Source: Caldisericia bacterium (GTDB lineage Bacteria > Caldisericota > Caldisericia > UBA6126 > JAGPKI01). Taken from it: a stretch of DNA of 15,385 bases. The DNA lies in the NCBI GenBank assembly GCA_018054005.1, contig JAGPKI010000021.1, positions 1 through 15,385 on the forward strand, in the 5' to 3' direction. This document shows, one piece after another, positions 14,398 through 15,385 of this stretch. A program made the translations under genes and the position numbers. How positions within the stretch are numbered: the first letter of the stretch is position 1; each line of letters begins with the position of its first letter. The notes under the pieces were generated by a model, which ran no database searches, had not been told where the DNA came from, and saw only the letters and a list, made by a program, of their open reading frames with translations.

Positions 14398-15155
14398 TCT
14401 TCTCTTTCCCATAAGATATAAGAAATTAATCCAACTGCAAATGGACCAGCTGTTTCAGTTCTTAAAATCCACTTTCCAAGAGAACAAGGAGTAAAATTAT
14501 GTTCAACTGCTTTTTTAACCTCATTTATTGAAAATCCTCCTTCTGGACCGATGAGGATAAAAATAGATGAATCGGGATAAACTTTTGTTTTATCTAACAA
14601 TTTACTTAATGAATTTTTTTCCTCTAACTCCCAAAATATTATTTTCAAATCATTATTAGAGCCTTCAGTTAGATTTAAAAGCTCGTCAAAATCAATTATT
14701 TCATTAATTTCAGGTATAGCTAGCCTCTTACACTGTTTAGATGCTTCTATGGCTTTCCTTTTCCACCTTTCAATTTTATTGATTTCTTTTTCTTTATCTA
14801 AGCTAAAATTAACTCTCTCTGAATAAAAAGGATAAATCTTTGATACACCTAATTCAACTGCCTTTTCAACTATTAAGTCCATTTTGCTCCCCTTAGGGAT
14901 TGCCTGTAATAGACAAATTTTATACTTTGGCTCAACTCGTGGTTCGATTAAATTAAGAAGTTTAATTTTTACAGAATCTACTGAAATATCAGTAATTTCT
15001 GCTTCATACTTTCCTGAAAGTGTAATTGCATATAATTTGGTTCCAACTTTTCCTCTCAAAACATTCTTTATATGGTGAAAATCAGATCCTTTTATAATTG
15101 CGAAATTGTCTTTTATATCTTCAGGGTTTATAAAAAAATTGCGTAATTCAGTCAT
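14394..15155 (-). CDS. rsmE: 16S rRNA (uracil(1498)-N3)-methyltransferase RsmE
   Basis: 253 residues, the normal length. RsmE methylates N3 of U1498 in 16S rRNA using S-adenosylmethionine. The N-terminal PUA-like domain includes FHHIKNVLRGKVG (residues 26-38), and the SPOUT trefoil-knot domain has LLQAIPKGSKMDLIVEKAVELG, the SAM loop ILIGPEGGFSINEV and the knot LGKWILRTETA near the C-terminus. The ATG at 15155 has no SD and no alternative ATG, GTG or TTG in frame between it and the nearest upstream stop. The upstream miaA stop lies 39 bases away, so efficient coupling is not obvious; a TATACT 6 bases... just before the start (around 15162-15168) could hint at a leaderless transcript, which is speculative. 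In B. subtilis prmA precedes rsmE; here miaA does. Confidence 0.95.
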   Translation of the reverse strand: MTELRNFFINPEDIKDNFAIIKGSDFHHIKNVLRGKVGTKLYAITLSGKYEAEITDISVDSVKIKLLNLIEPRVEPKYKICLLQAIPKGSKMDLIVEKAVELGVSKIYPFYSERVNFSLDKEKEINKIERWKRKAIEASKQCKRLAIPEINEIIDFDELLNLTEGSNNDLKIIFWELEEKNSLSKLLDKTKVYPDSSIFILIGPEGGFSINEVKKAVEHNFTPCSLGKWILRTETAGPFAVGLISYILWEREE

Positions 15156-15194
15156 ATTTAAAAAGTATATTCATAATTATTCATCTTTTACATT

Positions 15195-15385
15195 TTATAC
15201 TTTAATCATTGTTTTTGATAGTTCTATTATTTTAACAATCGATTCAATTGTTTCATCATTACTATTGGAAGAAAGATTCAATAAATGAAAATCTGATCTC
15301 TGCCTTAGCCAGCTCATTTGCCTCTTTGCATAATTTCTTGTGTTCTTTTTCATAAGTTCCGTTGCATCATTTAAACTCATTTCAC
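15195..15385 (-). CDS. miaA: tRNA dimethylallyltransferase MiaA (3' end only)
   Basis: The C-terminal 62 or so residues are visible; the rest lies beyond the right edge. The stretch MSLNDATELMKKNTRNYAKR, then QMSWLRQRSDFHLLNL, is the well-conserved C-terminal part of MiaA (canonical ..A...IK.NTR.YAKRQ..W.R). The Arg and Lys residues of NTRNYAKRQ contact the tRNA anticodon arm. The enzyme adds a dimethylallyl group to A37 of tRNAs reading UNN codons. After that helix comes a short, poorly conserved tail ending at the TAA (15197-15195). It is transcribed towards rsmE, and the pairing with mtaB downstream places two A37-modification enzymes in the same operon. Confidence 0.85.
   Translation of the reverse strand, partial: EMSLNDATELMKKNTRNYAKRQMSWLRQRSDFHLLNLSSNSNDETIESIVKIIELSKTMIKV

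Overview
The window is AT-rich bacterial chromosome (about one third G+C by eye), densely coding and almost free of spacers, with strong Shine-Dalgarno (SD) sites and many overlapping start/stop junctions. The only gene-free stretch worth the name is about 120 bases at 2636-2755. I see no mobile element, CRISPR array, rRNA, tRNA or disrupted gene. The gene set suggests a low-GC Gram-positive-type bacterium (Clostridia-like) or a deep-branching relative: a PgpH-type c-di-AMP phosphodiesterase, a secreted protein with a stalk domain, AGGAGG-type SD sites, and Firmicutes-like gene order. I cannot name the genus.

Left part, + strand (1-2635): the 3' end of a gamma-carbonic-anhydrase-like hexapeptide protein, a divergent AzgA/NCS2-type permease that overlaps it by 8 bases, and a PduL phosphotransacylase. 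A 30-codon Gly/Lys-rich ORF follows, with a possible promoter of its own and a maximal SD. No ORF of this size would appear in a routine gene call, and it is the most novel item here.

Right part, - strand (15385 down to 2756), in transcription order: miaA (3' end), rsmE, mtaB, rpsU, pgpH, ybeY, a CorC/HlyC-type CBS protein, tpiA, rsmI, metG, tatD, nif3-like, and a secreted beta-propeller/stalk-domain protein. All gaps are under 45 bases and many junctions overlap (TAATG three times, ATGA once), so most of this is probably one long operon. It is mainly a translation-quality set: tRNA modification (miaA, mtaB), rRNA modification (rsmE, rsmI), a ribosomal protein (rpsU), rRNA maturation (ybeY) and tRNA charging (metG), with tpiA, pgpH and CorC embedded. 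From memory, rsmE-mtaB-rpsU-(...)-pgpH-ybeY and rsmI-(...)-metG-tatD are two separate conserved blocks in Bacillus subtilis. Here they are joined end to end through corC and tpiA.

Possible internal control points are a -35/-10 pair before rpsU, and a -35/-10 pair plus an SD-containing inverted repeat before the secreted propeller protein. The two transcription units converge at 2636-2755, where I found no convincing intrinsic terminator. For several genes I moved the start inward from the longest ORF (tatD, nif3, metG, tpiA, mtaB), because SD spacing and family N-termini favour the internal codon.
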